From Hyparrhenia diplandra (Eukaryota; Streptophyta; Magnoliopsida; Poales; Poaceae): DNA of 64,000 nucleotides. The notes beneath the pieces are model-generated. The model was not told the DNA's origin and ran no database searches. It was given only the letters and a program-made list of their open reading frames with translations. Both the position numbers and the translations under genes were made by a program. The number at the start of each line of letters is the position of its first letter. Position 1 is the stretch's first letter. Below are positions 1-13,400 of the stretch, in pieces. The stretch is from assembly GCA_015847255.1 (NCBI GenBank), contig JADLZK010009206.1, forward strand, positions 124,001-188,000, in the 5' to 3' direction.

Positions 1-1278
1 TAGACTTTTTTTCGCGGTTGTGGAATCAAATGCCTCGCCCAAGAGAACCTAATTTTGAACAAGTGGACCATTAGAGAGTTTTTCTAAGAATCACTTGTCA
101 TAGGCCTCAACGTAGCACTTGTTTAGAGTGAAATCTTGGAATTCCATCGAAAATCAAGAAGGGTAATGACATGAAAGGTACATAGAAAGTTAGGGTGGAT
201 AGGTTAAGAGAAGTTTCCAATCTGGCTATAGAATCGAGCTAGACTTTTTTTTCGCGGTTGTGGAATCAAATGCCTCGCCCTAGAGAACCTAAATTTGAAC
301 AAGTGGACCATTAGAGAGTTTTTCTAAGAATCACTTGTCATAGGCCTCAACGTAGCACTTGTTTAGAGTGAAATCTTGGAATTCCATCGAAAATCTTTAT
401 GTCGACCTCCGTACCGAAACAAGAAGGGGAACGACATGAAAGGTACATAGAAAGTTAGTGTGGATAGGTTAAGAGAAGTTTCCAATCTGGCTATAGAATC
501 GAGCTAGACTTTTTCGCGGTTGTGGAATCCAATGCCTCACCCTAGAGAACCTAAATTTGAACAAGTGGACCATTAGAGAGTTTTTCTAAGAATCACTTGT
601 CATAGGCCTCAAAGTAGCACTTGTTTAGAGTGAAGTCTTGGAATTCCAAAAAATCTTTGTGTTGACCTTTGTACCGAAACAAGAAGGGGAACGACACGAA
701 AGGTACATAGAAAGTTAGGGTGGATAGGTTAAGAGAAGTTTCCAATCTGGCTATAGAATCGAGCTAGACTTTTTCGCGGTTGTGGAATCAAATGCCTCGC
801 CCTAGAGAACCTAATTTTGAACAAGTGGACCATTAGAGAGTTTTTCTAAGAATCACTTGTCATAGGCCTCAAAGTAGCACTTGTTTAGAGTGAAATCTTG
901 GAATTCCATTGAAAATCTTTGTGTCGAAGGGTATCAAAACAAGAAGGGGAATGACATGAAAGGTACATAGAAAGTTAGGGTGGATAGGTTAAGAGAAGTT
1001 TCCAATCGGCTATAGAATCGAGCTAGACTTTTTTCGCGGTTGTGGAATCAAATGCCTCGCCCTAGAGAACCTAAATTTTGAACAAGTGGACCATTAGAGA
1101 GTTTTTCTAAGAATCACTTGTCATAGGCCTCAAAGTAGCGCTTGTTTAGAGTGAAATCTTGGAATTCCATCGAAAATCTTTGTGTCGAAATCAAAAACAA
1201 GAAGGGTAATGACATGAAAGGTACATAGAAAGTTAGGGTGGATATGTTAAGAGAAGTTTCCAATCTGGCTATAGAATC
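1..1278. repeat. Pentameric higher-order unit in array A (subtypes 1-2-3-4-5)
   Basis: Five successive monomers differ by diagnostic variants. Type 1 (cut by the window edge) has cccaagagaacc, caacgtagc and a shortened variable segment aaaatcaagaagggtaatg. Type 2 (236-500) has caacgtagc, tttatgtcgacctcc and agtgtggat. Type 3 (501-760) has aatgcctcacc, gaagtcttgg and ccaaaaaatc. Type 4 (761-1019) has ccattgaaaatc. Type 5 (1020-1278) has gtagcgcttg and gtaatgac. Type 1 starts again at 1279. The same order is seen at 3848-5142. Confidence 0.75.
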
Positions 1279-2208
1279 GAGCCGGACTTTTTCGCGGTTG
1301 TGGAATCAAATGCCTCGCCCAAGAGAACCTAATTTTGAACAAGTGGACCATTAGAGAGTTTTTCTAAGAATCACTTGTCATAGGCCTCAACGTAGCACTT
1401 GTTTAGAGTGAAATCTTGGAATTCCATCGAAAATCTTCAAGAAGGGTAATGGGAACATGAAAGGTACATAGAAAGTTAGGGTGGATAGGTTAAGAGAAGT
1501 TTCCAATCGGCTATAGAAACGAGCTAGACTTTTTCGCGGTTGTGGAATCAAATGCCTCGCCCTAGAGAACCTAAATTTGAACAAGTGGACCATTAGAGAG
1601 TTTTTCTAAGAATCACTTGTCATAGGCCTCAACGTAGCACTTGTTTAGAGTGAAATCTTGGAATTCCATCAAAAATCTTTGTGTCGACTCCGTCCGAAAC
1701 AAGAAGGGGAACGACATGAAAGGTACATAGAAAGTTAGTGTGGATAGGTTAAGAGAAGTTTCCAATCTGGCTATAGAATCGAGCTAGACTTTTTTCGCGG
1801 TTGTGGAATCAAATGCCTCGCCCTAGAGAACCTAAATTTGAACAAGTGGACCATTAGAGAGTTTTTCTAAGAATCACTTGTCATAGGCCTCAACGTAGCA
1901 CTTGTTTAGAGTGAAATCTTGGAATTCCATTGAAAATCTTTATGTCGATCGAAACAAGAAGGGGAATGACATGAAAGGTACATAGAAAGTTAGGTGGATA
2001 GGTTAAGAGAAGTTTCCAATCTGGCTATAGAATCGAGCTAGACTTTTTCGCGGTTGTGGAATCAAATGCCTCGCCCAAGAGAACCTAATTTTGAACAAGT
2101 GGACCATTAGAGAGTTTTTCTAAGAATCACTTGTCATAGGCCTCAACGTAGCACTTGTTTAGAGTGAAATCTTGGAATTCCATCGAAAATCAAGAAGGGT
2201 AATGACAT

Positions 2209-2232
2209 GAAAGGTACATAGAAAGGTACATA
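2209..2232. repeat. 12-bp internal tandem duplication in a type-1 monomer
   Basis: The word gaaaggtacata occurs twice head to tail in this monomer, where other monomers carry it once. A near-identical duplication lies at 7387-7411 in another type-1 monomer, 5178 bp downstream. Confidence 0.9.
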
Positions 2233-3847
2233 GAAAGTTAGGTGGATAGGTTAAGAGAAGTTTCCAATCGGCTATAGAATCGAGCTAGACTTTTTCGCGG
2301 TTGTGGAATCAAATGCCTCGCCCTAGAGAACCTAAATTTGAACAAGTGGACCATTAGAGAGTTTTTCTAAGAATCACTTGTCATAGGCCTCAACGTAGCA
2401 CTTGTTTAGAGTGAAATCTTGGAATTCCATCGAAAATCTTTATGTCGACCTCCGTCGAAAAACAAGAAGGGGAACGACATGAAAGGTACATAGAAAGTTA
2501 GTGTGGATAGGTTAAGAGAAGTTTCCAATCTGGCTATAGAATCGAGCTAGACTTTTTTTCGCGGTTGTGGAATCAAATGCCTCGCCCTAGAGAACCTAAA
2601 TTTGAACAAGTGGACCATTAGAGAGTTTTTCTAAGAATCACTTGTCATAGGCCTCAAAGTAGCACTTGTTTAGAGTGAAATCTTGGAATTCCAAAAATTC
2701 CATGACCTTTGAAAATCAAAACAAGGGTAATGACATGAAAGGTACATAGAAAGTTAGGGTGGATAGGTTAAGAGAAGTTTCCAATCTGGCTATAGAATCG
2801 AGCTAGACTTTTTTTCGCGGTTGTGGAATCAAATGCCTCGCCCTAGAGAACCTAAATTTTGAACAAGTGGACCATTAGAGAGTTTTTCTAAGAATCACTT
2901 GTCATAGGCCTCAAAGTAGCACTTGTTTAGAGTGAAATCTTGGAATTCCATCGAAAATCTTTTGTGTCGACCTTGTCCGAAACAAGAACGACATGAAAGG
3001 TACATAGAAAGTTAGTGTGGATAGGTTAAGAGAAGTTTCCAATCGGCTATAGAATCGAGCTAGACTTTTTCGCGGTTGTGGAATCAAATGCCTCGCCCTA
3101 GAGAACCTAAATTTGAACAAGTGGACCATTAGAGAGTTTTTCTAAGAATCACTTGTCATAGGCCTCAAAGTAGCACTTGTTTAGAGTGAAATCTTGGAAT
3201 TCCAAAAATCTTTGTGTTGACCTTTGTACCAAAACAAGAAGGGGAATGACATGAAAGGTACATAGAAAGTTAGGGTGGATAGGTTAAGAGAAGTTTCCAA
3301 TCTGGCTATAGAATCGAGCTAGACTTTTTCGCGGTTGTGGAATCAAATGCCTCGCCCTAGAGAACCTAATTTTGAACAAGTGGACCATTAGAGAGTTTTT
3401 CTAAGAATCACTTGTCATAGGCCTCAAAGTAGCACTTGTTTAGAGTGAAATCTTGGAATTCCATTGAAAATCTTTGTGTTGACCTTTGTACAAAACAAAA
3501 ACAAGAAGGGGAACGACATGAAAGGTACATAGAAAGTTAGGGTGGATAGGTTAAGAGAAGTTTCCAATCTGGCTATAGAATCGAGCTAGACTTTTTTTCG
3601 CGGTTGTGGAATCAAATGCCTCGCCCTAGAGAACCTAAATTTGAACAAGTGGACCATTAGAGAGTTTTTCTAAGAATCACTTGTCATAGGCCTCAAAGTA
3701 GCACTTGTTTAGAGTGAAATCTTGGAATTCCATTGAAAATCTTTTTGTGTTGACCTTTGTACCGAAACAAGAAGGGTAATGACATGAAAGGTACATAGAA
3801 AGTTAGGGTGGATAGGTTAAGAGAAGTTTCCAATCGGCTATAGAATC

Positions 3848-5142
3848 GAGCTAGACTTTTTCGCGGTTGTGGAATCAAATGCCTCGCCTAAGAGAACCTA
3901 ATTTTGAACAAGTGGACCATTAGAGAGTTTTTCTAAGAATCACTTGTCATAGGCCTCAACGTAGCACTTGTTTAGAGTGAAATCTTGGAATTCCATGAAA
4001 AAAATCGTACCAAAACAAGAAGGGTAATGACATGAAAGGTACATAGAAAGTTAGGGTGGATAGGTTAAGAGAAGTTTCCAATCGGCTATAGAATCGAGCT
4101 AGACTTTTTCGCGGTTGTGGAATCAAATGCCTCGCCCTAGAGAACCTAAATTTGAACAAGTGGACCATTAGAGAGTTTTTCTAAGAATCACTTGTCATAG
4201 GCCTCAACGTAGCACTTGTTTAGAGTGAAATCTTGGAATTCCATCAAAAATCTTTTGTTGACCTCATCAAAACAAGAAGGGGAACGACATGAAAGGTACA
4301 TAGAAAGTTAGTGTGGATAGGTTAAGAGAAGTTTCCAATCTGGCTATAGAATCGAGCTAGACTTTTTTTCGCGGTTGTGGAATCAAATGCCTCGCCCTAG
4401 AGAACCTAAATTTGAACAAGTGGACCATTAGAGAGTTTTTCTAAGAATCACTTGTCATAGGCCTCAAAGTAGCACTTGTTTAGAGTGAAGTCTTGGAATT
4501 CCAAAAATCTTTGTGTTGACCTTTGTACCGAAACAAGAAGGGGAACGACATGAAAGGTACATAGAAAGTTAGGGTGGATAGGTTAAGAGAAGTTTCCAAT
4601 CTGGCTATAGAATCGAGCTAGACTTTTTTCGCGGTTGTGGAATCAAATGCCTCGCCCTAGAGAACCTAAATTTTGAACAAGTGGACCATTAGAGAGTTTT
4701 TCTAAGAATCACTTGTCATAGGCCTCAAAGTAGCACTTGTTTAGAGTGAAATCTTGGAATTCCATTGAAAATCTTTGTGTTGACCTTTCCGTACCAAAAC
4801 AAGAAGGGGAACGACATGAAAGGTACATAGAAAGTTAGGGTGGATAGGTTAAGAGAAGTTTCCAATCTGGCTATAGAATCGAGCTAGACTTTTTCGCGGT
4901 TGTGGAATCAAATGCCTCGCCCTAGAGAACCTAATTTTGAACAAGTGGACCATTAGAGAGTTTTTCTAAGAATCACTTGTCATAGGCCTCAAAGTAGCGC
5001 TTGTTTAGAGTGAAATCTTGGAATTCCATCGAAAATCTTTGTGTCGACCTCCGTACCGAAACAAGAAGGGTAATGACATGAAAGGTACATAGAAAGTTAG
5101 GGTGGATAGGTTAAGAGAAGTTTCCAATCTGGCTATAGAATC
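3848..5142. repeat. Second pentameric higher-order unit in array A
   Basis: Monomers at 3848-4095 (248 bp, type 1), 4096-4353 (258, type 2), 4354-4614 (261, type 3), 4615-4880 (266, type 4) and 4881-5142 (262, type 5) repeat the subtype order of positions 1-1278. The next monomer, at 5143, is type 1 again (cccaaaagagaacc, then aaaatcaagaagggtaatg). Total length is 1295 bp. Confidence 0.75.
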
Positions 5143-7212
5143 GAGCTAGACTTTTTCGCGGTTGTGGAATCAAATGCCTCGCCCAAAAGAGAACCTAAAT
5201 TTTGAACAAGTGGACCATTAGAAAGTTTTTCTAAGAATCACTTGTCATAGGCCTCAACGTAGCACTTGTTTAGAGTGAAATCTTGGAATTCCATCAAAAA
5301 TCAAGAAGGGTAATGACATGAAAGGTACATAGAAAGTTAGGGTGGATAGGTTAAGAGAAGTTTCCAATCTGGCTATAGAATCGAGCTAGACTTTTTTCGC
5401 GGTTGTGGAATCAAATGCCTCGCCCTAGAGAACCTAAATTTGAACAAGTGGACCATTAGAGAGTTTTTCTAAGAATCACTTGTCATAGGCCTCAACGTAG
5501 CACTTGTTTAGAGTGAAATCTTGGAATTCCATCAAAAAATCTTTTTATGTCGACCTCCGTACCGCATCAAAACAAGAAGGGGAACGACATGAAAGGTACA
5601 TAGAAAGTTAGTGTGGATAGGTTAAGAGAAGTTTCCAATCTGGCTATAGAATCGAGCTAGACTTTTTCGCGGTTGTGGAATCAAATGCCTCGCCCTAGAG
5701 AACCTAAATTTGAACAAGTGGACCATTAGAGAGTTTTTCTAAGAATCACTTGTCATAGGCCTCAAAGTAGCACTTGTTTAGAGTGAAATCTTGGAATTCC
5801 AAAAATCTTTGTGTTGACCTTTGTACCAAAACAAGAAGGGGAACGACATGAAAGGTACATAGAAAGTTAGGGTGGATAGGTTAAGAGAAGTTTCCAACGG
5901 CTATAGAATCGAGCTAGACTTTTTCGCGGTTGTGGAATCAAATGCCTCGCCCTAGAGAACCTAAATTTGAACAAGTGGACCATTAGAGAGTTTTTCTAAG
6001 AATCACTTGTCATAGGCCTCAAAGTAGCACTTGTTTAGAGTGAAATCTTGGAATTCCATTGAAAATCTTTGTGTTGACCTCCGCATAGAAAAACAAGAAG
6101 GGGAAATGACATGAAAGGTACATAGAAAGTTAGTGTGGATAGGTTAAGAGAAGTTTCCAATCGGCTATAGAATCGAGCTAGACTTTTTCGCGGTTGTGGA
6201 ATCAAATGCCTCGCCCTAGAGAACCTAATTTTGAACAAGTGGACCATTAGAGAGTTTTTCTAAGAATCACTTGTCATAGGCCTCAAAGTAGCACTTGTTT
6301 AGAGTGAAATCTTGGAATTCCAAAAAATCTTTGTGTTGAATACCAAAACAAGAAGGGGAATGACATGAAAGGTACATAGAAAGTTAGGGTGGATAGGTTA
6401 AGAGAAGTTTCCAATCTGGCTATAGAATCGAGCTAGACTTTTTCGCGGTTGTGGAATCAAATGCCTCGCCCTAGAGAACCTAAATTTGAACAAGTGGACC
6501 ATTAGAGAGTTTTTCTAAGAATCACTTGTCATAGGCCTCAACGTAGCACTTGTTTAGAGTGAAATCTTGGAATTCCATCGAAAATCTTTATGTCGACCTC
6601 CGTACCAAAACAAGAAGGGGAACGACATGAAAGGTACATAGAAAGTTATCGTGGATAGGTAAGAGAAGTTTCCAATCTGGCTATAGAATCGAGCTAGACT
6701 TTTTCGCGGTTGTGGAATCAAATGCCTCGCCCTAGAGAACCTAAATTTGAACAAGTGGACCATTAGAGAGTTTTTCTAAGAATCACTTGTCATAGGCCTC
6801 AAAGTAGCACTTGTTTAGAGTGAAATCTTGGAATTCCATTGAAAATCTTTGTGTTGAAAATCAAAAACAAGAAGGGGAACGACATGAAAGGTACATAGAA
6901 AGTTAGGGTGGATAGGTTAAGAGAAGTTTCCAATCTGGCTATAGAATCGAGCTAGACTTTTTTTTCGCGGTTGTGGAATCAAATGCCTCGCCCTAGAGAA
7001 CCTAATTTTGAACAAGTGGACCATTAGAGAGTTTTTCTAAGAATCACTTGTCATAGGCCTCAAAGTAGCACTTGTTTAGAGTGAAATCTTGGAATTCCAT
7101 TGAAAATCTTTTGTGTTGACCTTCCACCAAAAACAAGAAGGGGAATGACATGAAAGGTACATAGAAAGTTAGGTGGATAGGTTAAGAGAAGTTTCCAATC
7201 GGCTATAGAATC
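5143..7212. repeat. Octameric higher-order block in array A
   Basis: The block begins with types 1, 2 and 3 as in the pentamers. It is then extended by further type-4-like monomers and a second type-2 monomer (near 6554) before type 1 recurs at 7213. It is 2070 bp long, eight units of about 259 bp. Later type-1 monomers, located by cccaagagaacc with caacgtagc, recur near 9832, 11890 and 14728, that is about 10, 8 and 11 monomers apart. The order is therefore recurrent but not strictly periodic. Confidence 0.6.
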
Positions 7213-7386
7213 GAGCTAGACTTTTTCGCGGTTGTGGAATCAAATGCCTCGCCCAAGAGAACCTAATTTTGAACAAGTGGACCATTAGAGAGTTTTTCTA
7301 AGAATCACTTGTCATAGGCCTCAACGTAGCACTTGTTTAGAGTGAAATCTTGGAATTCCATCGAAAATCAAGAAGGGTAATGACAT

Positions 7387-7411
7387 GAAGGGGTACATAG
7401 AAAGGTACATA
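7387..7411. repeat. Second copy of the 12-bp duplication marker
   Basis: The first copy reads gaaggggtacata and the second gaaaggtacata. It sits at the same monomer position and in the same subtype as the duplication at 2209-2232. Confidence 0.85.
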
Positions 7412-10400
7412 GAAAGTTAGGGTGGATAGGTTAAGAGAAGTTTCCAATCTGGCTATAGAATCGAGCTAGACTTTTTTTCGCGGTTGTGGAATCAAATGCC
7501 TCGCCCTAGAGAACCTAAATTTGAACAAGTGGACCATTAGAGAGTTTTTCTAAGAATCACTTGTCATAGGCCTCAAAGTAGCACTTGTTTAGAGTGAAAT
7601 CTTGGAATTCCATCGAAAATCTTTATGTCGACCTTTGTACCCAAAACAAGAAGGGGAACGACATGAAAGGTACATAGAAAGTTAGGGTGGATAGGTTAAG
7701 AGAAGTTTCCAATCTGGCTATAGAATCGAGCTAGACTTTTTCGCGGTTGTGGAATCAAATGCCTCGCCCTAGAGAACCTAAATTTGAACAAGTGGACCAT
7801 TAGAGAGTTTTTCTAAGAATCACTTGTCATAGGCCTCAAAGTAGCACTTGTTTAGAGTGAAGTCTTGGAATTCCAAAAAATCTTTGTGTTGACCTTTGTA
7901 CCAAAACAAGAAGGGGAAGCGACATGAAAGGTACATAGAAAGTTAGGGTGGATAGGTTAAGAGAAGTTTCCAATCGGCTATAGAATCGAGCTAGACTTTT
8001 TTTCGCGGTTGTGGAATCAAATGCCTCGCCCTAGAGAACCTAATTTTGAACAAGTGGACCATTAGAGAGTTTTTCTAAGAATCACTTGTCATAGGCCTCA
8101 AAGTAGCGCTTGTTTAGAGTGAAATCTTGGAATTCCATTGAAAATCTTTGTGTTGACCTCATCAAACAATCGAAACAAGAAGGGGAATGACATGAAAGGT
8201 ACATAGAAAGTTAGGGTGGATAGGTTAAGAGAAGTTTCCAATCTGGCTATAGAATCGAGCTAGACTTTTTCGCGGTTGTGGAATCAAATGCCTCACCCTA
8301 GAGAACCTAATTTTGAACAAGTGGACCATTAGAGAGTTTTTCTAAGAATCACTTGTCATAGGCCTCAAAGTAGCACTTGTTTAGAGTGAAATCTTGGAAT
8401 TCCATCGAAAAATCTTTGTGTTGACCTCCGTCCATCAAAACAAGAAGGGTAATGACATGAAAGGTACATAGAAAGTTAGGGTGGATAGGTTAAGAGAAGT
8501 TTCCAATCGGCTATAGAATCGAGCTAGACTTTTTTCGCGGTTGTGGAATCAAATGCCTCGCCCTAGAGAACCTAAATTTTGAACAAGTGGACCATTAGAG
8601 AGTTTTTCTAAGAATCACTTGTCATAGGCCTCAAAGTAGCACTTGTTTAGAGTGAAATCTTGGAAATTCCACCTCGAAAACAAGAAGGGTAATGACATGA
8701 AAGGTACATAGAAAGTTAGGGTGGATAGGTTAAGAGAAGTTTCCAATCCGGCTATAGAATCGAGCTAGACTTTTTCGCGTTGTGGAATCAAATGCCTCGC
8801 CCTAGAGAACCTAAATTTGAACAAGTGGACCATTAGAGAGTTTTTCTAAGAATCACTTGTCATAGGCCTCAACGTAGCACTTGTTTAGAGTGAAATCTTG
8901 GAATTCCATCAAAAAATCACCAAAACAAGAAGGGGAACGACATGAAAGGTACATAGAAAGTTAGTGTGGATAGGTTAAGAGAAGTTTCCAATCGGCTATA
9001 GAATCGAGCTAGACTTTTTTTCGCGGTTGTGGAATCAAATGCCTCGCCCTAGAGAACCTAAATTTGAACAAGTGGACCATTAGAGAGTTTTTCTAAGAAT
9101 CACTTGTCATAGGCCTCAAAGTAGCACTTGTTTAGAGTGAAATCTTGGAATTCCAAAAAATCTTTGTGTTGACCTCCCATACCAAAAAACAAGAAGGGGA
9201 AGCGACATGAAAGGTACATAGAAAGTTAGGGTGGATAGGTTAAGAGAAGTTTCCAATCGGCTATAGAATCGAGCTAGACTTTTTTCGCGGTTGTGGAATC
9301 AAATGCCTCGCCCTAGAGAACCTAATTTTGAACAAGTGGACCATTAGAGAGTTTTTCTAAGAATCACTTGTCATAGGCCTCAAAGTAGCACTTGTTTAGA
9401 GTGAAATCTTGGAATTCCATTGAAAATCTTTGTGTTGACCTTTGAAAAACAAGAAGGGGAACGACATGAAAGGTACATAGAAAGTTAGGGTGGATAGGTT
9501 AAGAGAAGTTTCCAATCTGGCTATAGAATCGAGCTAGACTTTTTTCGCGGTTGTGGAATCAAATGCCTCGCCCTAGAGAACCTAATTTTGAACAAGTGGA
9601 CCATTAGAGAGTTTTTCTAAGAATCACTTGTCATAGGCCTCAAAGTAGCACTTGTTTAGAGTGAAATCTTGGAATTCCATTGAAAATCTTTGTGTCGACC
9701 TTTGTACCGAAAAACAAGAAGGGAATGACATGAAAGGTACATAGAAAGTTAGGGTGGATAGGTTAAGAGAGTTTCCAATCGGCTATAGAATCGAGCTAGA
9801 CTTTTTCGCGGTTGTGGAATCAAATGCCTCGCCAAAGAGAACCTAATTTTGAACAAGTGGACCATTAGAGAGTTTTTCTAAGAATCACTTGTCATAGGCC
9901 TCAACGTAGCACTTGTTTAGAGTGAAATCTTGGAATTCCATTGAAAAAAATCAAGAAGGGTAATGACATGAAAGGTACATAGAAAGTTAGGGTGGATAGG
10001 TTAAGAGAAGTTTCCAATCTGGCTATAGAATCGAGCTAGACTTTTTTTTCGCGGTTGTGGAATCAAATGCCTCGCCCTAGAGAACCTAAATTTGAACAAG
10101 TGGACCATTAGAGAGTTTTTCAAAGAATCACTTGTCATAGGCCTCAACGTAGCACTTGTTTAGAGTGAAATCTTGGAATTCCATCAAAAATCTTTATGTC
10201 GACCTCCGTACCGAAACAAGAAGGGGAACGACATGAAAGGTACATAGAAAGTTAGGGTGGATAGGTTAAGAGAAGTTTCCAATCGGCTATAGAATCGAGC
10301 TAGACTTTTTTTTTCGCGGTTGTGGAATCAAATGCCTCGCCCTAGAGAACCTAAATTTGAACAAGTGGACCATTAGAGAGTTTTTCTAAGAATCACTTGT

Positions 10401-13400
10401 CATAGGCCTCAAAGTAGCACTTGTTTAGAGTGAAGTCTTGGAATTCCAAAAAATCTTTGTGTTGACCCAAAACCAAAACAAGAAGGGGAACGACATGAAA
10501 GGTACATAGAAAGTTAGGGTGGATAGGTTAAGAGAAGTTTCCAATCGGCTATAGAATCGAGCTAGACTTTTTTCGCGGTTGTGGAATCAAATGCCTCGCC
10601 CTAGAGAACCTAAATTTTGAACAAGTGGACCATTAGAGAGTTTTTCTAAGAATCACTTGTCATAGGCCTCAAAGTAGCACTTGTTTAGAGTGAAATCTTG
10701 GAATTCCATTGAAAATCTTTTGTGTCGACCTCCGTACCAAAACAAGAGGGGAATGACATGAAAGGTACATAGAAAGTTAGTGTGGATAGGTTAAGAGAAG
10801 TTTCCAATCTGGCTATAGAATCGAGCTAGACTTTTTTTCGCGGTTGTGGAATCAAATGCCTCGCCCTAGAGAACCTAATTTTGAACAAGTGGACCATTAG
10901 AGAGTTTTTCTAAGAATCACTTGTCATAGGCCTCAAAGTAGCACTTGTTTAGAGTGAAATCTTGGAATTCCATTGAAAAAAATAAAACAAGAAGGGTAAT
11001 GACATGAAAGGTACATAGAAAGTTAGGGTGGATAGGTTAAGAGAAGTTTCCAATCGGCTATAGAATCGAGCTAGACTTTTTTTCGCGGTTGTGGAATCAA
11101 ATGCCTCGCCCTAGAGAACCTAAATTTGAACAAGTGGACCATTAGAGAGTTTTTCTAAGAATCACTTGTCATAGGCCTCAAAGTAGCACTTGTTTAGAGT
11201 GAAATCTTGGAATTCCAAAAATCTTTGTGTTGACCTTTGTACCAAAACAAGAAGGGGAACGACATGAAAGGTATACATAGAAAGTTAGTGTGGATAGGTT
11301 AAGAGAAGTTTCCAATCGGCTATAGAATCGAGCTAGACTAATTTTTTTAGAGAGTTTTTGTGGAATCAAATGCCTCACCCTAGAGAACCTAATTTTGAAC
11401 AAGTGGACCATTAGAGAGTTTTTCTAAGAATCACTTGTCATAGGCCTCAAAGTAGCACTTGTTTAGAGTGAAATCTTGGAATTCCAAAAATCTTTTGTGT
11501 TGACCTTTGTACCCAAAACAAGAGGGGAACGACATGAAAGGTACATAGAAAGTTAGGGTGGATAGGTTAAGAGAAGTTTCCAATCGGCTATAGAATCGAG
11601 CTAGACTTTTTCGCGGTTGTGGAATCAAATGCCTCGCCCTAGAGAACCTAATTTTGAACAAGTGGACCATTAGAGAGTTTTTCTAAGAATCACTTGTCAT
11701 AGGCCTCAAAGTAGCGCTTGTTTAGAGTGAAATCTTGGAATTCCATTGAAAATCTTTGTGTTGACCTCCGTACCGAAACAAGAAGGGGAATGACATGAAA
11801 GGTACATAGAAAGTTAGGGTGGATAGGTTAAGAGAAGTTTCCAATCGGCTATAGAATCGAGCTAGACTTTTTCGCGGTTGTGGAATCAAATGCCTCGCCC
11901 AAGAGAACCTAAATTTTGAACAAGTGGACCATTAGAGAGTTTTTCTAAGAATCACTTGTCATAGGCCTCAACGTAGCACTTGTTTAGAGTGAAATCTTGG
12001 AATTCCATCGAAAAAAATCAAGAAGGGTAATGACATGAAAGGTACATAGAAAGTTAGGGTGGATAGGTTAAGAGAAGTTTCCAATCGGCTATAGAATCGA
12101 GCTAGACTTTTTTCGCGGTTGTGGAATCAAATGCCTCGCCCTAGAGAACCTAAATTTGAACAAGTGGACCATTAGAGAGTTTTTCTAAGAATCACTTGTC
12201 ATAGGCCTCAACGTAGCACTTGTTTAGAGTGAAATCTTGGAATTCCATCGAAAATCTTTATGTTGACCGACCCTCGTGCACAAAACAAGAAGGGGAACGA
12301 CATGAAAGGTACATAGAAAGTTAGTGTGGATAGGTTAAGAGAAGTTTCCAATCTGGCTATAGAATCGAGCTAGACTTTTTCGCGGTTGTGGAATCCAATG
12401 CCTCACCCTAGAGAACCTAAATTTGAACAAGTGGACCATTAGAGAGTTTTTCTAAGAATCACTTGTCATAGGCCTCAAAGTAGCACTTGTTTAGAGTGAA
12501 GTCTTGGAATTCCAAAAAAAATCTTTGTGTTGACCTTTGTACCGAAACAAGAAGGGGAAGCGACATGAAAGGTACATAGAAAGTTAGGGTGGATAGGTTA
12601 AGAGAAGTTTCCAATGGCTATAGAATCGAGCTAGACTTTTTCGCGGTTGTGGAATCAAATGCCTCGCCCTAGAGAACCTAATTTTGAACAAGTGGACCAT
12701 TAGAGAGTTTTTCTAAGAATCACTTGTCATAGGCCTCAAAGTAGCGCTTGTTTAGAGTGAAATCTTGGAATTCCATTGAAAATCTTTTGTGTTGACCTTT
12801 GTCAAAAAACAAGAAGGGGAATGACATGAAAGGTACATAGAAAGTTAGGGTGGATAGGTTAAGAGAAGTTTCCAATCGGCTATAGAATCGAGCTAGACTT
12901 TTTCGCGGTTGTGGAATCAAATGCCTCGCCCTAGAGAACCTAAATTTTGAACAAGTGGACCATTAGAGAGTTTTTCTAAGAATCACTTGTCATAGGCCTC
13001 AAAGTAGCACTTGTTTAGAGTGAAATCTTGGAATTCCATCGAAAATCTTTGTGTTGACCTCCGCAGAAAAGAAACAAGAAGGGGAATGACATGAAAGGTA
13101 CATAGAAAGTTAGGGTGGATAGGTTAAGAGAAGTTTCCAATCTGGCTATAGAATCGAGCTAGACTTTTTCGCGGTTGTGGAATCAAATGCCTCGCCCTAG
13201 AGAACCTAATTTTGAACAAGTGGACCATTAGAGAGTTTTTCTAAGAATCACTTGTCATAGGCCTCAAAGTAGCACTTGTTTAGAGTGAAATCTTGGAATT
13301 CCAAAAATTCCCTCAAAAAACAAGAAGGGGAATGACATGAAAGGTACATAGAAAGTTAGGGTGGATAGGTTAAGAGAAGTTTCCAATCGGCTATAGAATC

